A DNA stretch of 64,000 nucleotides from Mariniflexile gromovii (GTDB lineage: Bacteria; Bacteroidota; Bacteroidia; Flavobacteriales; Flavobacteriaceae). Below the pieces are notes generated by a model. The model was not told the origin of the DNA. It made no database searches and saw nothing but the letters and a program-made list of their open reading frames with translations. Positions 1 to 9,105 of the stretch are shown piece by piece. Made by a program: the position numbers and the translations under genes. Every line of letters begins with the position of its first letter. The first letter of the stretch is position 1. The stretch lies in the NCBI RefSeq assembly GCF_017814435.1, contig NZ_JAGJCB010000002.1, positions 62,001-126,000 of the forward strand, given 5' to 3'.

Positions 1-491
1 AATTCTGCTGATGCTTTTGATACACGCATGTTTATCTTGTCTTCTGTTTCTGTTTTACGATTTTTAAGTCGGATTTTCAATTCGTCTATACTTGGAGGTT
101 TTACAAAAATAGCTAAGGTTTCTTCTGGGAATTTACGTTTTATACGCAGTCCACCCGATACATCAATATCAAAAATAACGTTTTTACCCATGGCCCAAAT
201 GCGTTCCACTTCGGTTTTTAAAGTACCGTAAAAATTATCACGGTACACTTCCTCCCATTCTAAAAAGGCATCGTTTTTTATATTTTTTTTAAAAGCTTCC
301 AATGATAAAAAGTAGTAGTCTTTCCCATCTACTTCGGTGCCGCGTTTTTCTCTAGAAGTTGCCGAAATGGAGAATTCTAAGTTTAAATCTTTTAAGCCTA
401 ATAAATGCCTAACAATAGTTGTTTTTCCCGATCCCGATGGTGCCGAAAACACAATAAGCTTTCCTTTTTTTGTGGTGTTTTGTTCTGTCAC
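1..491 (-). CDS. gmk: Guanylate kinase, 3' part beyond the window
   Basis: Guanylate kinase phosphorylates GMP to GDP with ATP in the cytoplasm. The reverse strand encodes a P-loop close to the start (IVFSAPSGSGKTT), then the GMP-binding signature SATSREKRGTEVDGKDYYF, and at the window edge a stretch ending RKTETEDKINMRVSKASAE, all typical of the family. About 163 residues are visible of the usual 190-205, so only the C-terminus is cut off by the window. The likely start is GTG at 489-491: no in-frame ATG lies between the preceding in-frame stop and the P-loop. It is followed upstream by yicC in the same direction, a common flavobacterial pairing, so the two are probably co-transcribed. The product is certain; the start codon is less so. 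Confidence 0.93.
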   Translation of the reverse strand, partial: MTEQNTTKKGKLIVFSAPSGSGKTTIVRHLLGLKDLNLEFSISATSREKRGTEVDGKDYYFLSLEAFKKNIKNDAFLEWEEVYRDNFYGTLKTEVERIWAMGKNVIFDIDVSGGLRIKRKFPEETLAIFVKPPSIDELKIRLKNRKTETEDKINMRVSKASAE

Positions 492-579
492 TAATATTTT
501 TTTTATGGCTTTATGCCTTAAGCTATAGGCTTTAGGCTAAAATGCTGGCCTAAAGCATATGGCGTACAGCATAAAGCTT
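492..579. repeat. Palindrome-rich spacer between yicC and gmk
   Basis: The 88-bp spacer is built of degenerate, partly inverted repeats of a short unit (variants of GCCTAAAGC, AAGCCTATAGC and GGCATAAAGCC). It could fold in the yicC-gmk transcript. It looks like a small interspersed intergenic repeat and holds no gene. Confidence 0.4.
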
Positions 580-1437
580 TTAAAGCACGTTCAATAATTG
601 TTCTTTAATTTTTTCCAGTTCATCTTTCATTTGCACCACCAGTTGTTGCATAGGTGCATAATTACTTTTAGAGCCAATGGTGTTTATTTCGCGTCCCATT
701 TCCTGACTTATAAATCCAAGTTTCTTTCCGTTGGAATCTTTGGAGTTTATAGATTCAATAAAATAATTCAAATGGTTTTTTAAACGCACCTTTTCTTCAG
801 TAATATCAAATTTTTCAATGTAATATACCAATTCCTGTTCAAAACGGTTTTCGTCGTATTTGTCTTTAAGTTCCTCAACACCTTTCAGCAGGCGTTCACG
901 CACGCCAACAATGCGGTCGGGATCCATAGCAATAACTTGGTCCAGCAAATCATCAATAATAGCTACACGTTTATTAAAATCCTGTTCCAAAACCTTACCT
1001 TCATTTAAACGGTGGTTGTTTAAATCTTCAATGGCATTGTTAATTTCAACAGCTATCAATGCCCACTCGTTTTCGTCAATTTCTTCACGTACGGTGTTCA
1101 AAGCATCCGGAAAACGAACCGCCATTTTAAGCAATTCTATGTCATCGCCATCAACCACACCTCGTAATTGCTCAATATATTGCTTTACAACGGGCGTGTT
1201 TATTTGTGTAGAGGTATCTTCGGCCGTAGCTTCCACGTAAATAGAAAAATCAATCTTACCACGCTCTAGGGCATCGGCAAGCAATTTTCTAATAGCAAGT
1301 TCCTTTTCTCTATAAATAGAAGGCATTCTAGCATTCAAATCTAAACTTTTGCTATTAAGCGATTTCAGCTCAATGGTCACTTTTTTGGTGGGCAATTGCA
1401 AAACAGATTTTCCGTAACCTGTCATTGAATATATCAT
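580..1437 (-). CDS. yicC: YicC family endoribonuclease
   Basis: Members of the YicC family are cytoplasmic RNA-processing endoribonucleases. The protein begins with the hallmark MIYSMTGYGKS and ends with a conserved region (KKLGFISQEMGREINTIGSK) typical of the YicC and DUF1732 parts. The start is placed at 1437. An in-frame extension of eight codons upstream (to 1461) lacks homology, whereas family members begin at MI-SMTGYG. The length is then 285 residues, close to the usual 290. The gene lies 88 bp before gmk in the same direction, so an operon is likely. Nothing looks truncated. Confidence 0.92.
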   Translation of the reverse strand: MIYSMTGYGKSVLQLPTKKVTIELKSLNSKSLDLNARMPSIYREKELAIRKLLADALERGKIDFSIYVEATAEDTSTQINTPVVKQYIEQLRGVVDGDDIELLKMAVRFPDALNTVREEIDENEWALIAVEINNAIEDLNNHRLNEGKVLEQDFNKRVAIIDDLLDQVIAMDPDRIVGVRERLLKGVEELKDKYDENRFEQELVYYIEKFDITEEKVRLKNHLNYFIESINSKDSNGKKLGFISQEMGREINTIGSKSNYAPMQQLVVQMKDELEKIKEQLLNVL

Positions 1438-1525
1438 AAACGTATGTATTAAGGTATGCAAAGGTAATTAAAACCAAAGGGATAGAAAACACCTATTTTC
1501 CATTGGGTAAATTTCAACCAAAATT

Positions 1526-1614
1526 TGGGCGTTACCACAAGGGTCGGGCTATACGTTACAAGTCCTCGCTCCTGCGTCGCTGTGGGCTTTTCACTGCTAT
1601 CCCTAACGCACCCA
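1526..1614. repeat. Interspersed intergenic repeat, copy 1
   Basis: It starts GGGCGTTACC, continues with GGGTCGGGCT and ends ATCCCTAACG-CACCCA. The same beginning and end recur at 39,531-39,613, and a longer diverged copy lies at 57,085-57,338. No open frame is present. The middle differs from copy to copy while the ends are conserved, as expected for a small non-coding interspersed repeat. Copy 1 lies in the yicC-FGE spacer. Confidence 0.65.
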
Positions 1615-1685
1615 TCATCATACTTGGTTTTATGTTAAAAAAAGCAGTTTAAATCTATAAAGTAGTTTTTAACGCAATTAATAAA

Positions 1686-1693
1686 TACTTTTG
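1686..1693 (+). promoter_or_regulatory. Probable promoter (-7 element) of the FGE gene
   Basis: TACTTTTG fits the Bacteroidota -7 consensus TAnnTTTG and lies 31 bases before the ATG at 1725. A T-rich stretch (TAGTTTTTAACG, about 1662-1673) sits near the -33 position, but no perfect TTTG is seen there. Confidence 0.45.
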
Positions 1694-1724
1694 TAACTAT
1701 ACATTACCTTTTTAAAACAGATTA

Positions 1725-2828
1725 ATGAAACACATAACCCAAATAATTATAACAGCAATTAGTTTTTTTGTGGTATTGGCATGCAAAAACCAAAAACAAG
1801 AACAGGAAGCGTTGTCGCAAACAACCCATAAAACAGAAATAAGCGATAGCCTAATTAACAACCCACCCCAAGGGATGGTTTGGATACCTGGTGGCACTTT
1901 TTTACAAGGCGCTGTACCACAAGATAAAATGGCAATGAAATACGAAAAACCACAGCACTCGGTAACCGTCGATGGTTTTTTTATGGACATAACCGAAGTT
2001 ACCAACGCACAGTTTTCAAAATTTGTAAAAGAAACAGGTTATGTTACAGTGGCGGAACGCGAAATAGATTGGGAAGAAATGAAAAAACAATTGCCAGAAG
2101 GCACACCAAAACCCCACGATTCCATCATGCAACCCGGGTCTTTAATGTTTAAAAAAACCAAAGAGTCCGTACCTAATTTATACGATTTTTCACAATGGTG
2201 GCGCTGGGTAATTGGTGTAAACTGGAAACACCCAAGTGGACCAGACACCGACTTAAAAGGTAAAGAAAACCACCCCGTTGTACATATTGCCTATGAAGAT
2301 GCACAGGCCTATTGCAAATGGGCAGGACGAAGGTTGCCCACCGAAGCCGAATGGGAATTTGCTGCAAGAGGCAATAATAACAGCACCATATTTTTCTGGG
2401 GCGATGAACGCGATAAACTATCAAAAAAAGCAAACAGTTGGGAAGGCGAATTTCCTGTTTATAATACCCTAGAAGATGGCTTTGAAAGAACGGCACCTGT
2501 AAAATCGTACCCACCCAATAACTTTGGTCTATACGATATGGCAGGCAATGTTTGGGAGTTCACTTCCGATTGGTACAATTTAAATTATTACGATGCGTTG
2601 GCCGCAACAAAATCAACAACCGTGAACCCTAAAGGTGCAGACAAGGCGTACAACCCTAATAACCCGTATTTGCAGGAAAAAATAATAAAAGGCGGTTCGT
2701 TTTTATGTAGCGATTCCTATTGTGCCAGTTATAGAGTGTCTTCTAGAATGGGAACAAGTATGGATTCTTCCGCAGAACACGTGGGGTTTAGAACGGTAGC
2801 AACTCCCGATATGCTGGAAAAGAAATAG
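1725..2828 (+). CDS. Lipoprotein formylglycine-generating enzyme (SUMF1 family)
   Basis: This is an FGE-sulfatase family protein of 367 residues. Residues 1-20 form a lipoprotein signal ending VVLAC, so the protein is exported and lipid-anchored. The domain opens with the family hallmark MVWIPGGTF and includes FFMDITEVTNAQFSKFV, RRLPTEAEWEFAARG and GLYDMAGNVWEF. The C-terminal part has KGGSFLCSDSYC, which matches the Cys-x4-Cys catalytic pair of true FGEs (here Cys328 and Cys333). It is therefore probably an active enzyme that converts a cysteine of sulfatases into formylglycine, not merely a structural homologue. No sulfatase is in the window, so its client must be elsewhere. It is the last backbone gene before the island array and ends at a strong hairpin. 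Confidence 0.88.
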   Translation: MKHITQIIITAISFFVVLACKNQKQEQEALSQTTHKTEISDSLINNPPQGMVWIPGGTFLQGAVPQDKMAMKYEKPQHSVTVDGFFMDITEVTNAQFSKFVKETGYVTVAEREIDWEEMKKQLPEGTPKPHDSIMQPGSLMFKKTKESVPNLYDFSQWWRWVIGVNWKHPSGPDTDLKGKENHPVVHIAYEDAQAYCKWAGRRLPTEAEWEFAARGNNNSTIFFWGDERDKLSKKANSWEGEFPVYNTLEDGFERTAPVKSYPPNNFGLYDMAGNVWEFTSDWYNLNYYDALAATKSTTVNPKGADKAYNPNNPYLQEKIIKGGSFLCSDSYCASYRVSSRMGTSMDSSAEHVGFRTVATPDMLEKK

Positions 2829-2859
2829 GTAATTACTAAATATAATACCATAAAAAAAA

Positions 2860-2887
2860 GCCTTATCAAAATTTTGATAAGGCTTTT
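2860..2887. terminator. Bidirectional terminator after the FGE gene
   Basis: A perfect inverted repeat GCCTTATCAAAA / TTTTGATAAGGC is flanked by A-runs on the left and T-runs on the right. It can end the FGE transcript and, from the other side, probably once ended the tRNA-Leu transcript before the islands arrived. Confidence 0.8.
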
Positions 2888-2905
2888 GTACTCCAAGATG
2901 GAACT
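2888..2905 (-). other. Degenerate tRNA-Leu 3'-end fragment (attL-like)
   Basis: GTACTCCAAGATGGAACT matches the fragment at 16,078 (GTACTCAAGGCGGAACT) at 15 of 17 positions if one inserted C is allowed. That fragment in turn matches the 3' end of the intact tRNA-Leu at 37,591. It lies directly after a terminator, as the tRNA's own 3' end would. Confidence 0.55.
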
Positions 2906-2954
2906 ATCCAAAATCTCATTTTTATAGCATTTTCAGGGCTTAAAAAGCCCCTTA

Positions 2955-2987
2955 AAATTTAGTGACACCGAATTAGCCCCTTTTTAA
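2955..2987. repeat. 33-bp island-end repeat, copy 1
   Basis: The repeat contains TGACACCGAATTAGCCCC. It is identical to the copy at 37,463-37,495 and differs by one base from the copy at 16,144-16,176. All three have the same orientation. The similarity with the second copy continues rightward through the spacer into the fructokinase gene. The rest of the 2,829-3,186 gap holds only this shared flank, and I see no gene in it. Confidence 0.85.
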
Positions 2988-3186
2988 CAATAATTTAACT
3001 CATTTAGTTGAATATGACATAATTTTATTGAATTTGCGTCCATATATCATAAACTTGATTATAACAATATTTTAAAATACCTGTGATAATTTGGATAAGG
3101 TTCTTCGTTTGTCTGAGTTAAGCTAAATTTTTTCTTTTTTCTACTAAGAAATCATTTTTGTATTTAATTCTGAACTTAATCAGTTA

Positions 3187-4071
3187 TCAATGTGGGTTTA
3201 TAAAAGCATCAATATCAGATCTCGACAAAACCGGATTTGCACCTTCACTCTGCGCCACTAATGCCCCTACTGCACAAGCAAAATCTATTGCTTTTTGAGG
3301 ATTTACATTTTTTAATAATTGATTGATTAAGGTGCCCAAGAATGAATCTCCTGCACCTACGGTATCAATAACTTTTACAAGAAAACCACTATTGTAAAAT
3401 AGTTTATTATCGTATAGCAAAACAGCACCATGCGACCCTTTTGTTACACAGATGTGTTTTGTATTTGTTTTTTCAGAAATAAACATAAGATTCTGTTCCA
3501 GCGAATTAAATTTTGAACCCATGTATTTACATACCTCAAAAAGTTCATCATCATTAAACTTAATAAAATCGGCCTTATCCATTAAATGAAACAAAACGTC
3601 TTTTGTATAGTAAGGTGGTCTTAAATTTAAATCGAATATTTTGTATTTCGCTAACTCTATGAGGCTGTATAAGGTGTTTCTAGAACTATCATCTCTTGCC
3701 ACTAAACTCCCAAAAACAAATGCATCCGAGCTTTTTACAGCTTTTTTATTCACTTCTGTTAATCTGATTTTGTCCCAAGCTCTTGGGTATTTGATGTCAT
3801 AAGATGCCGAGCCTTTATCATTTAGCATCACTTTTACTTTTCCTGTTTTATATTCATCATGTACCTGTACACAACTTGTGTTAATACCACAATCTTTAAG
3901 ATATTGCATAAGTTTCGCTCCATTTTCCCCTTTTCCAATGGCGCTAACCATTGTTACGCTATGATCGAATGATTGTAATCTGCTCGCCACATTTAAAGGA
4001 GCTCCACCAATTTTCTTGTGGGTAGGAAACACATCCCATAACACTTCTCCAAAACAAGTAATTTTTGCCAT
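3187..4071 (-). CDS. Fructokinase, PfkB family (locus A)
   Basis: This PfkB/ribokinase-family sugar kinase of 294 residues is expected to phosphorylate fructose in the cytoplasm after uptake. Signature 1 is IGGAPLNVA at residues 21-29. Signature 2 is DTVGAGDSFLG at 236-246, with Asp242 as the catalytic base. It is the last gene of fructan locus A, 94 bp after susD. A paralogue at 16,378-17,262 is nearly identical over its C-terminal two thirds but much less so over the N-terminal third. The change is abrupt near 3,786, which suggests recombination between the two copies. The position and role match BT1757 of the B. thetaiotaomicron fructan locus. Specificity for fructose is inferred from context. 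Confidence 0.9.
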   Translation of the reverse strand: MAKITCFGEVLWDVFPTHKKIGGAPLNVASRLQSFDHSVTMVSAIGKGENGAKLMQYLKDCGINTSCVQVHDEYKTGKVKVMLNDKGSASYDIKYPRAWDKIRLTEVNKKAVKSSDAFVFGSLVARDDSSRNTLYSLIELAKYKIFDLNLRPPYYTKDVLFHLMDKADFIKFNDDELFEVCKYMGSKFNSLEQNLMFISEKTNTKHICVTKGSHGAVLLYDNKLFYNSGFLVKVIDTVGAGDSFLGTLINQLLKNVNPQKAIDFACAVGALVAQSEGANPVLSRSDIDAFINPH

Positions 4072-4091
4072 GACCTTATTTTTTTAGATAA

Positions 4092-4125
4092 CTCCAGAAG
4101 AACTTAAAAAAAATGAAGCTCTCCT
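4092..4125 (-). promoter_or_regulatory. Intercistronic hairpin between susD and fructokinase (A)
   Basis: CCAGAAGAACTT and AGCTCTCCTGG can pair with a few mismatches around an A-rich loop. The equivalent position in locus B (17,280-17,312) holds a perfect 12-bp stem beginning with the same CCAGAAG. A processing or stabilising element, or a partial terminator, before the kinase gene is plausible. Confidence 0.5.
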
Positions 4126-4165
4126 GGAATTTATCAACAACTAAACCAAACTTAATTTTTTATAC

Positions 4166-5917
4166 TTAATACCCTGGGTTTTGGTCATATAACCCTCCTG
4201 TGAAATCAATCTCTCTTTGTGGAATAGGATAATACTCATCTCTACCTGCAGTAAACTGTGCATTAGCAAGAAAATCTCTTCTAGTTTTCTCGACAGCTAA
4301 ATAGGCATTAAGTACTTGCTCTGCCATGCCCCAACGCACTAAGTCAAAAAACCTAGGGCCTTCCATACCAAATTCTAAACGTCTTTCAAACATTAAGGCT
4401 TTAAAAGCATCTGCTTTAGACATTCCCATTGGGTAGTACCCAACGTTATAAACGTTTGAAGCTCCAGCATCAATTTGTCTTTGGGTACTTGCTGCGGCAC
4501 GCGTTCTAATTTGATTGATAATGGTTATACCAGCATCCACTTGACTTAGTTGGATCAAAGCTTCAGCTTTAAATAAAAGCACATCGGCATATCTAATGAA
4601 TTCTATGTTTTTTGAGGTTCCTACAAACGGTCCTTCTTTTACATAACATGTACAATCTGGTGCTTGTTGTTCTTTCATATTTCCAAAATAACCATATACT
4701 CCTGGGTCTCTTGCCCAACTAAATTTGTAAATCATATCTCCAGAAGTTTTAACCGTATTTCTATATTTGAACGGACGCCCAGGTATTCCTACTGTATGGT
4801 CTATTCTTGGGTCTAAAGTTATACCGGCCGCCAAAGGAGTTTCACCATTGCTATTTACTACATTAAAAATATTAGTGTTATTGAATGTATCTAATTGTGG
4901 CAACCCAGTTACAGGATCCGTTTTAAAGGCGTTTACCATATTTTGACTTGCCAAGTGGAAACCACAACACCCGTACAAGCCTGTTCCGTGCGGTGAGTTT
5001 AATCCTGTTACAAAACTTACTCTACCTACAGTTGTTCCATCATTTATTGAAAATTGTGCTGCCCAAATGGATTCAGGACCATTATCAAAACCATCTAGGA
5101 AATTATTTCCGTAATCTGATTCTAATGCACCCGTTACTTCATCTGCATAATCAATTACTTCCTGTAAACGAGAAAGATTAATATTGGTTACTTGATGCGT
5201 ATCGTTTTGCTCATAGGCTTGATATAAACGTAATTTTGCTAAATAAGCTGCTGCTGCATTTCTATCGGCTCTACCAACTTGATCTTGAGCTTGAGGTAAA
5301 TTATTAAAGGCAAATAAGAAATCATCTGCAATTTTATCCCATAAAGCATCATTGTCTATTACATTTGAAATCTGTAAAATTTCCTCTTGTGTTAAACCTT
5401 CGGTGATGTAAGGAATCTTTTTAAACAATAATTTTAGAACAAAATGAGAATGCGCTCTTAAAAACCTAAGTTCTGCTTGTCTTGTTGTTTTATCTGCATA
5501 ATCTGCATCTGGAATTTGATTAATTACATCCAAGGCAAAGTTTGCTCTAGAAATCGCTGCGTAATAGTTTGTCCAAGTTCTTGGTGCCATCCAATCTAAT
5601 GGATCATCAGCAATAGTTAAGTTGTATTGTTCGTATCTATCAACAACATCCACGTCACCACGTCCTCCCCCTCCTTTATAGGCATCATCAGAACGTACAC
5701 TGCCATATACCCACATACTGGTTAAAGGCCCTACCATATCATCATTGGCAATTCCAGCATAAGCTGCAACTACTAAGGCTTCTGCATTTTCAGCAGTTGC
5801 TACGTTTTCGTTAGATAATACGCCTTCCGGTTCGTAATCTAAAAAGTCTTTGGAACAAGCAAACAATACAGATGCTGCCATAATTCCTGTTAATACTGTT
5901 TTTATATATTTTTTCAT
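4166..5917 (-). CDS. SusD-like outer-membrane glycan-binding lipoprotein (A)
   Basis: This RagB/SusD family lipoprotein is the surface lid of a SusCD importer. The start MKKYIK at 5917 gives a clean signal with lipobox VLFAC; a start 9 bases upstream is possible. Residues after the lipid cysteine (SKDFLD) fit the surface-export signal of Bacteroidota lipoproteins. SusD features include the DFLDYEPEG motif near the N-terminus, the TPR-like middle (AELRFLRAHSHFVLKLLF) and the C-terminal FERRLEFGMEGPRFFDLVRWG. The length of about 583 residues is normal. It lies 2-11 bp after susC. The locus B SusD shares the plan but is clearly diverged, which suggests a different fructan or chain length. Confidence 0.93.
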   Translation of the reverse strand: MKKYIKTVLTGIMAASVLFACSKDFLDYEPEGVLSNENVATAENAEALVVAAYAGIANDDMVGPLTSMWVYGSVRSDDAYKGGGGRGDVDVVDRYEQYNLTIADDPLDWMAPRTWTNYYAAISRANFALDVINQIPDADYADKTTRQAELRFLRAHSHFVLKLLFKKIPYITEGLTQEEILQISNVIDNDALWDKIADDFLFAFNNLPQAQDQVGRADRNAAAAYLAKLRLYQAYEQNDTHQVTNINLSRLQEVIDYADEVTGALESDYGNNFLDGFDNGPESIWAAQFSINDGTTVGRVSFVTGLNSPHGTGLYGCCGFHLASQNMVNAFKTDPVTGLPQLDTFNNTNIFNVVNSNGETPLAAGITLDPRIDHTVGIPGRPFKYRNTVKTSGDMIYKFSWARDPGVYGYFGNMKEQQAPDCTCYVKEGPFVGTSKNIEFIRYADVLLFKAEALIQLSQVDAGITIINQIRTRAAASTQRQIDAGASNVYNVGYYPMGMSKADAFKALMFERRLEFGMEGPRFFDLVRWGMAEQVLNAYLAVEKTRRDFLANAQFTAGRDEYYPIPQREIDFTGGLYDQNPGY

Positions 5918-5928
5918 GTTTACCATTT

Positions 5929-8900
5929 TTAAAAGTTAATGTTAAGACCTAAAGACAGCGTTGTAGGTACCGGAATTCTATTTACATCTGTACGCTCAGG
6001 ATCTGCACCTATGTAATCGCTTGGAGTAAACCAGAATAGATTTTCTCCTTGAAAATAAATTCTACAGCTTGACATACCTGCCCAATTTTCTATTAAGTCT
6101 TCTGGAAGTGAATACCCTAATTGAAGGTTTCTTAATTTGAAATAAGAATTATTTCTAAACAAATAATCTGAAATCCTATTATCATTATTTGCAAGTGTTA
6201 ATGATGGAATATTAGAATCTGTATTTGTTGGGGTCCAAGCATCCAATACACCAAGTCCAGCATTTTCTCTACCTTGAACAAAATTGTTCCAAAAGATATA
6301 AGGATCTTGTCCTATTCTTCCTGTTACTCCAGATCCAAATAACGACATATCGAAATTTTTGTACGCTAAATCAATTCTAATACCATACTCAAGGTCTGGT
6401 AAAGTTGTTCCAAGGAAATCTCTATCTTCAACACCTACACTTCCGTTACCGTCTAAATCCTTGAATTTAATTCCTCCTGGTCGTCCAGCAGGGACTTGTG
6501 TTGGACTTGAATCTACATCGGCTTGACTTTGAAACAAACCATCTGATTTATATCCGAAAATCGAAAACTGCGAGTGACCAATAATAGAATTATCAACAGT
6601 TCCTGGAAAAGCAGAAACAACTTCAGCAGGCAATTCGGTAATCTCATCTTTAAAGGAACCAAAATTAGTTGCTACAGTAAGCGATAAACCGTTATCAAAT
6701 GTTTTTGAATAACCTAAAGCCAACTCCCAACCTCTCACTTCGGTTGTAGCTCCATTTAATGTTCGTAATTGACCTTCACCTATTGCCGATGCAATTGGAG
6801 GTATTGTTAAAATATCTGATGTTTCTCTTGTAAAATAGTCAAAAGATCCCACTATATTATTATTCAACAATGTAAAATCAATACCAAGGTTGATCTCTTT
6901 GGTAGTTTCCCATTTTAAACCAGAATTTGCCGCTTGAATAGAAACAAAACCAGAGGGTAAATTACCGGTGTTATTTCCATTTAAATCGTAAGCAGTACCT
7001 ACATTATAGAACGTATTAAAGAAGAAAGTATCTCCAGTGGCTTGTAACTGATTTGCGCCATATCTAGATTCAAACAAACCGAAACGCGCTACGTCGCCTA
7101 TGGTTTGGTTACCTACTTCACCATAACCGGCTCTAAATTTTAATGAGTTTACAATATCATTATCTTTCCAAAATTCTTCGTTACTAATTCTCCAACCAAC
7201 AGTTGCTGCTGGAAAAACACCATATCTGTTATCTGGTCCAAATCTTGAAGACCCATCGCGACGCAATGTGAACGAAGCCAAATATCTGTCTTCATAACCG
7301 TAATTAATTTTACCAAATTGCGACAATAAACGACTTCCTGTTGAAGAACCTGAATTGGTTCTAGCGCCAGTGGCTGCATCTAACTGAAAGAATGATTCAG
7401 TCTCAACCGCAAAACCATCTGCTTGCGCACTAACACTCTGAAAATCATCTTGTATAGATTCTGTTCCCAGTAAAACACCAATTTTATGTTTATCATTAAT
7501 ATCCAGTTGATAGTTTAGTGTATTTGTAAAAACTAAACTGGTAAATTTACTAGTATCATGTATCAGCCTATTGTTACTTCTTGTAATGAATCCATTACTA
7601 ACTTTTGTTTCAATATCTTTTCTATGATAATCGTTATAATCTAAACCTAAACTTGTTCTAAAAGTTAAATTTTCAATTATATCGAATTCACCCCATATAT
7701 TTCCAAATATGGTTGTTCTATCGGTGTTATCCCAACGGTTTATATACTGCATTAAAACAGGATTGTTTCTATCAGAATAGCCCGAACCTAAAGGACCTGC
7801 AAAATTGCCATCAGCATCATAAACCGGTAAGGTTGGTGCTAAAGAAATTGCTAAACCAGGTGTAGGTGCACTACCAACATCAGGTGAAGCCAAAGTTTCA
7901 TCGGATGTGAACATTTGTGTATTAACCCCAACTCTTAATCTATTATCAAATAAATTAAAATTAGAATTTAATTTTGCAGAAATTCTTTCATACCCTGTGT
8001 TTTTTAAAATACCTGTATTTCTTAAATGTCCAAGATTAAGCAAATGGAAAGAATTATCAGTACCTCCAGAAACAGATATTTCGTTGTTATATACATAACC
8101 TGTTTGATAGGTTTCATCTTGCCAATCTGTATCACCAACAGGAACATTAGTATCGCCTCCCACAAATGGCTGTACGGTAACACTATTTAAAACAGGATTA
8201 TTAAAGTCTCCGTTCCAGTCAAAATTATATATCTCACCATATCCTGAATTAGGATCTGAATTATCATTTACTGAAGCTCGCCATAATACTTCACCTCTTT
8301 GTTGAGCATTAAGCATATCATAACGTTGTTTCTTTTCTGAAAGTACCGATATATTAGAATTTATACTTACTTTGAATTTTTCACCACCAGCAGCTTTTGC
8401 ACTATTTTTAGTGGTAACAATGATTACTCCGTTACCTGCACGAGCTCCATAAAGAGAAGAAGCCGATGCATCTTTAAGCACTTGAACCGATTCGATAGTA
8501 CTTGGGTTGATACTTGAGAACACATCTTGTCTTACTGTTGGAACACCGTCTATAACAAACAACGGATCATTATTTCCTAATGTGGTAGCACCACGAATTA
8601 AAATATTACTGCTAGCCCCTGTAGGATCTCCGGATTTTTCAATAAAAACACCTGGTACACGTCCTTGTAATCCTTGAATAGCACTACCTGAACTCATACT
8701 AACACCTTCAGTAGGCCCTAGTTCTACCACGGTAATCGCCCCAGTAACATCTACTTTACGTTCTCTGGAGTACCCTGTTACAACTATTTCATCAAGTTGC
8801 GCAGCATCTTCTGCTAAGGCCACATTGATTAAAGTACGATTATTTACCTGAATTTCTTGGGTTTTATAACCAATATAGCTAATCACCAAAGTGGCATTAC

Positions 8901-9093
8901 CACTTACATTTTCTAGTGTATAGTTTCCATCAAAATCTGTTGCAGTACCTTGTGTGGTTCCTGATACTATAATGGATACTCCCGGAAGCGGCATACCACC
9001 TGCTTTATCAGTAACAGTACCACTAATTTGAGCTTGAACAACAATGCTCAATAGCGCAAACAGCGTTAATAAAAAGAGTTTTTTACATTTCAT
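5929..9093 (-). CDS. SusC-like TonB-dependent outer-membrane transporter (A)
   Basis: This TonB-dependent receptor of 1,054 residues forms the barrel of the SusCD importer and takes fructo-oligosaccharides into the periplasm. Order: signal peptide (about 1-21, ending VQAQ), carboxypeptidase-regulatory-like domain (about 22-108), the SusC TonB box and plug (DEIVVTGY, then GNNDPLFVIDG and VLKDASASSLYGARAGNGVIIVTTK), then a 22-strand barrel whose last strand ends SLGLNINF. It sits between GH32 (12 bp) and susD (2-11 bp), so translation is probably coupled. The N-terminal domain is very like that of the locus B SusC, while the barrel loops differ. Substrate assignment comes from the neighbours. 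Confidence 0.94.
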   Translation of the reverse strand: MKCKKLFLLTLFALLSIVVQAQISGTVTDKAGGMPLPGVSIIVSGTTQGTATDFDGNYTLENVSGNATLVISYIGYKTQEIQVNNRTLINVALAEDAAQLDEIVVTGYSRERKVDVTGAITVVELGPTEGVSMSSGSAIQGLQGRVPGVFIEKSGDPTGASSNILIRGATTLGNNDPLFVIDGVPTVRQDVFSSINPSTIESVQVLKDASASSLYGARAGNGVIIVTTKNSAKAAGGEKFKVSINSNISVLSEKKQRYDMLNAQQRGEVLWRASVNDNSDPNSGYGEIYNFDWNGDFNNPVLNSVTVQPFVGGDTNVPVGDTDWQDETYQTGYVYNNEISVSGGTDNSFHLLNLGHLRNTGILKNTGYERISAKLNSNFNLFDNRLRVGVNTQMFTSDETLASPDVGSAPTPGLAISLAPTLPVYDADGNFAGPLGSGYSDRNNPVLMQYINRWDNTDRTTIFGNIWGEFDIIENLTFRTSLGLDYNDYHRKDIETKVSNGFITRSNNRLIHDTSKFTSLVFTNTLNYQLDINDKHKIGVLLGTESIQDDFQSVSAQADGFAVETESFFQLDAATGARTNSGSSTGSRLLSQFGKINYGYEDRYLASFTLRRDGSSRFGPDNRYGVFPAATVGWRISNEEFWKDNDIVNSLKFRAGYGEVGNQTIGDVARFGLFESRYGANQLQATGDTFFFNTFYNVGTAYDLNGNNTGNLPSGFVSIQAANSGLKWETTKEINLGIDFTLLNNNIVGSFDYFTRETSDILTIPPIASAIGEGQLRTLNGATTEVRGWELALGYSKTFDNGLSLTVATNFGSFKDEITELPAEVVSAFPGTVDNSIIGHSQFSIFGYKSDGLFQSQADVDSSPTQVPAGRPGGIKFKDLDGNGSVGVEDRDFLGTTLPDLEYGIRIDLAYKNFDMSLFGSGVTGRIGQDPYIFWNNFVQGRENAGLGVLDAWTPTNTDSNIPSLTLANNDNRISDYLFRNNSYFKLRNLQLGYSLPEDLIENWAGMSSCRIYFQGENLFWFTPSDYIGADPERTDVNRIPVPTTLSLGLNINF

Positions 9094-9105
9094 AATAATT
9101 TAGTT

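Noticed and set aside
28-528. Two plus-strand open frames at the left edge
   Set aside because: Both lie opposite the guanylate kinase gene, whose reading frame carries clear family motifs.
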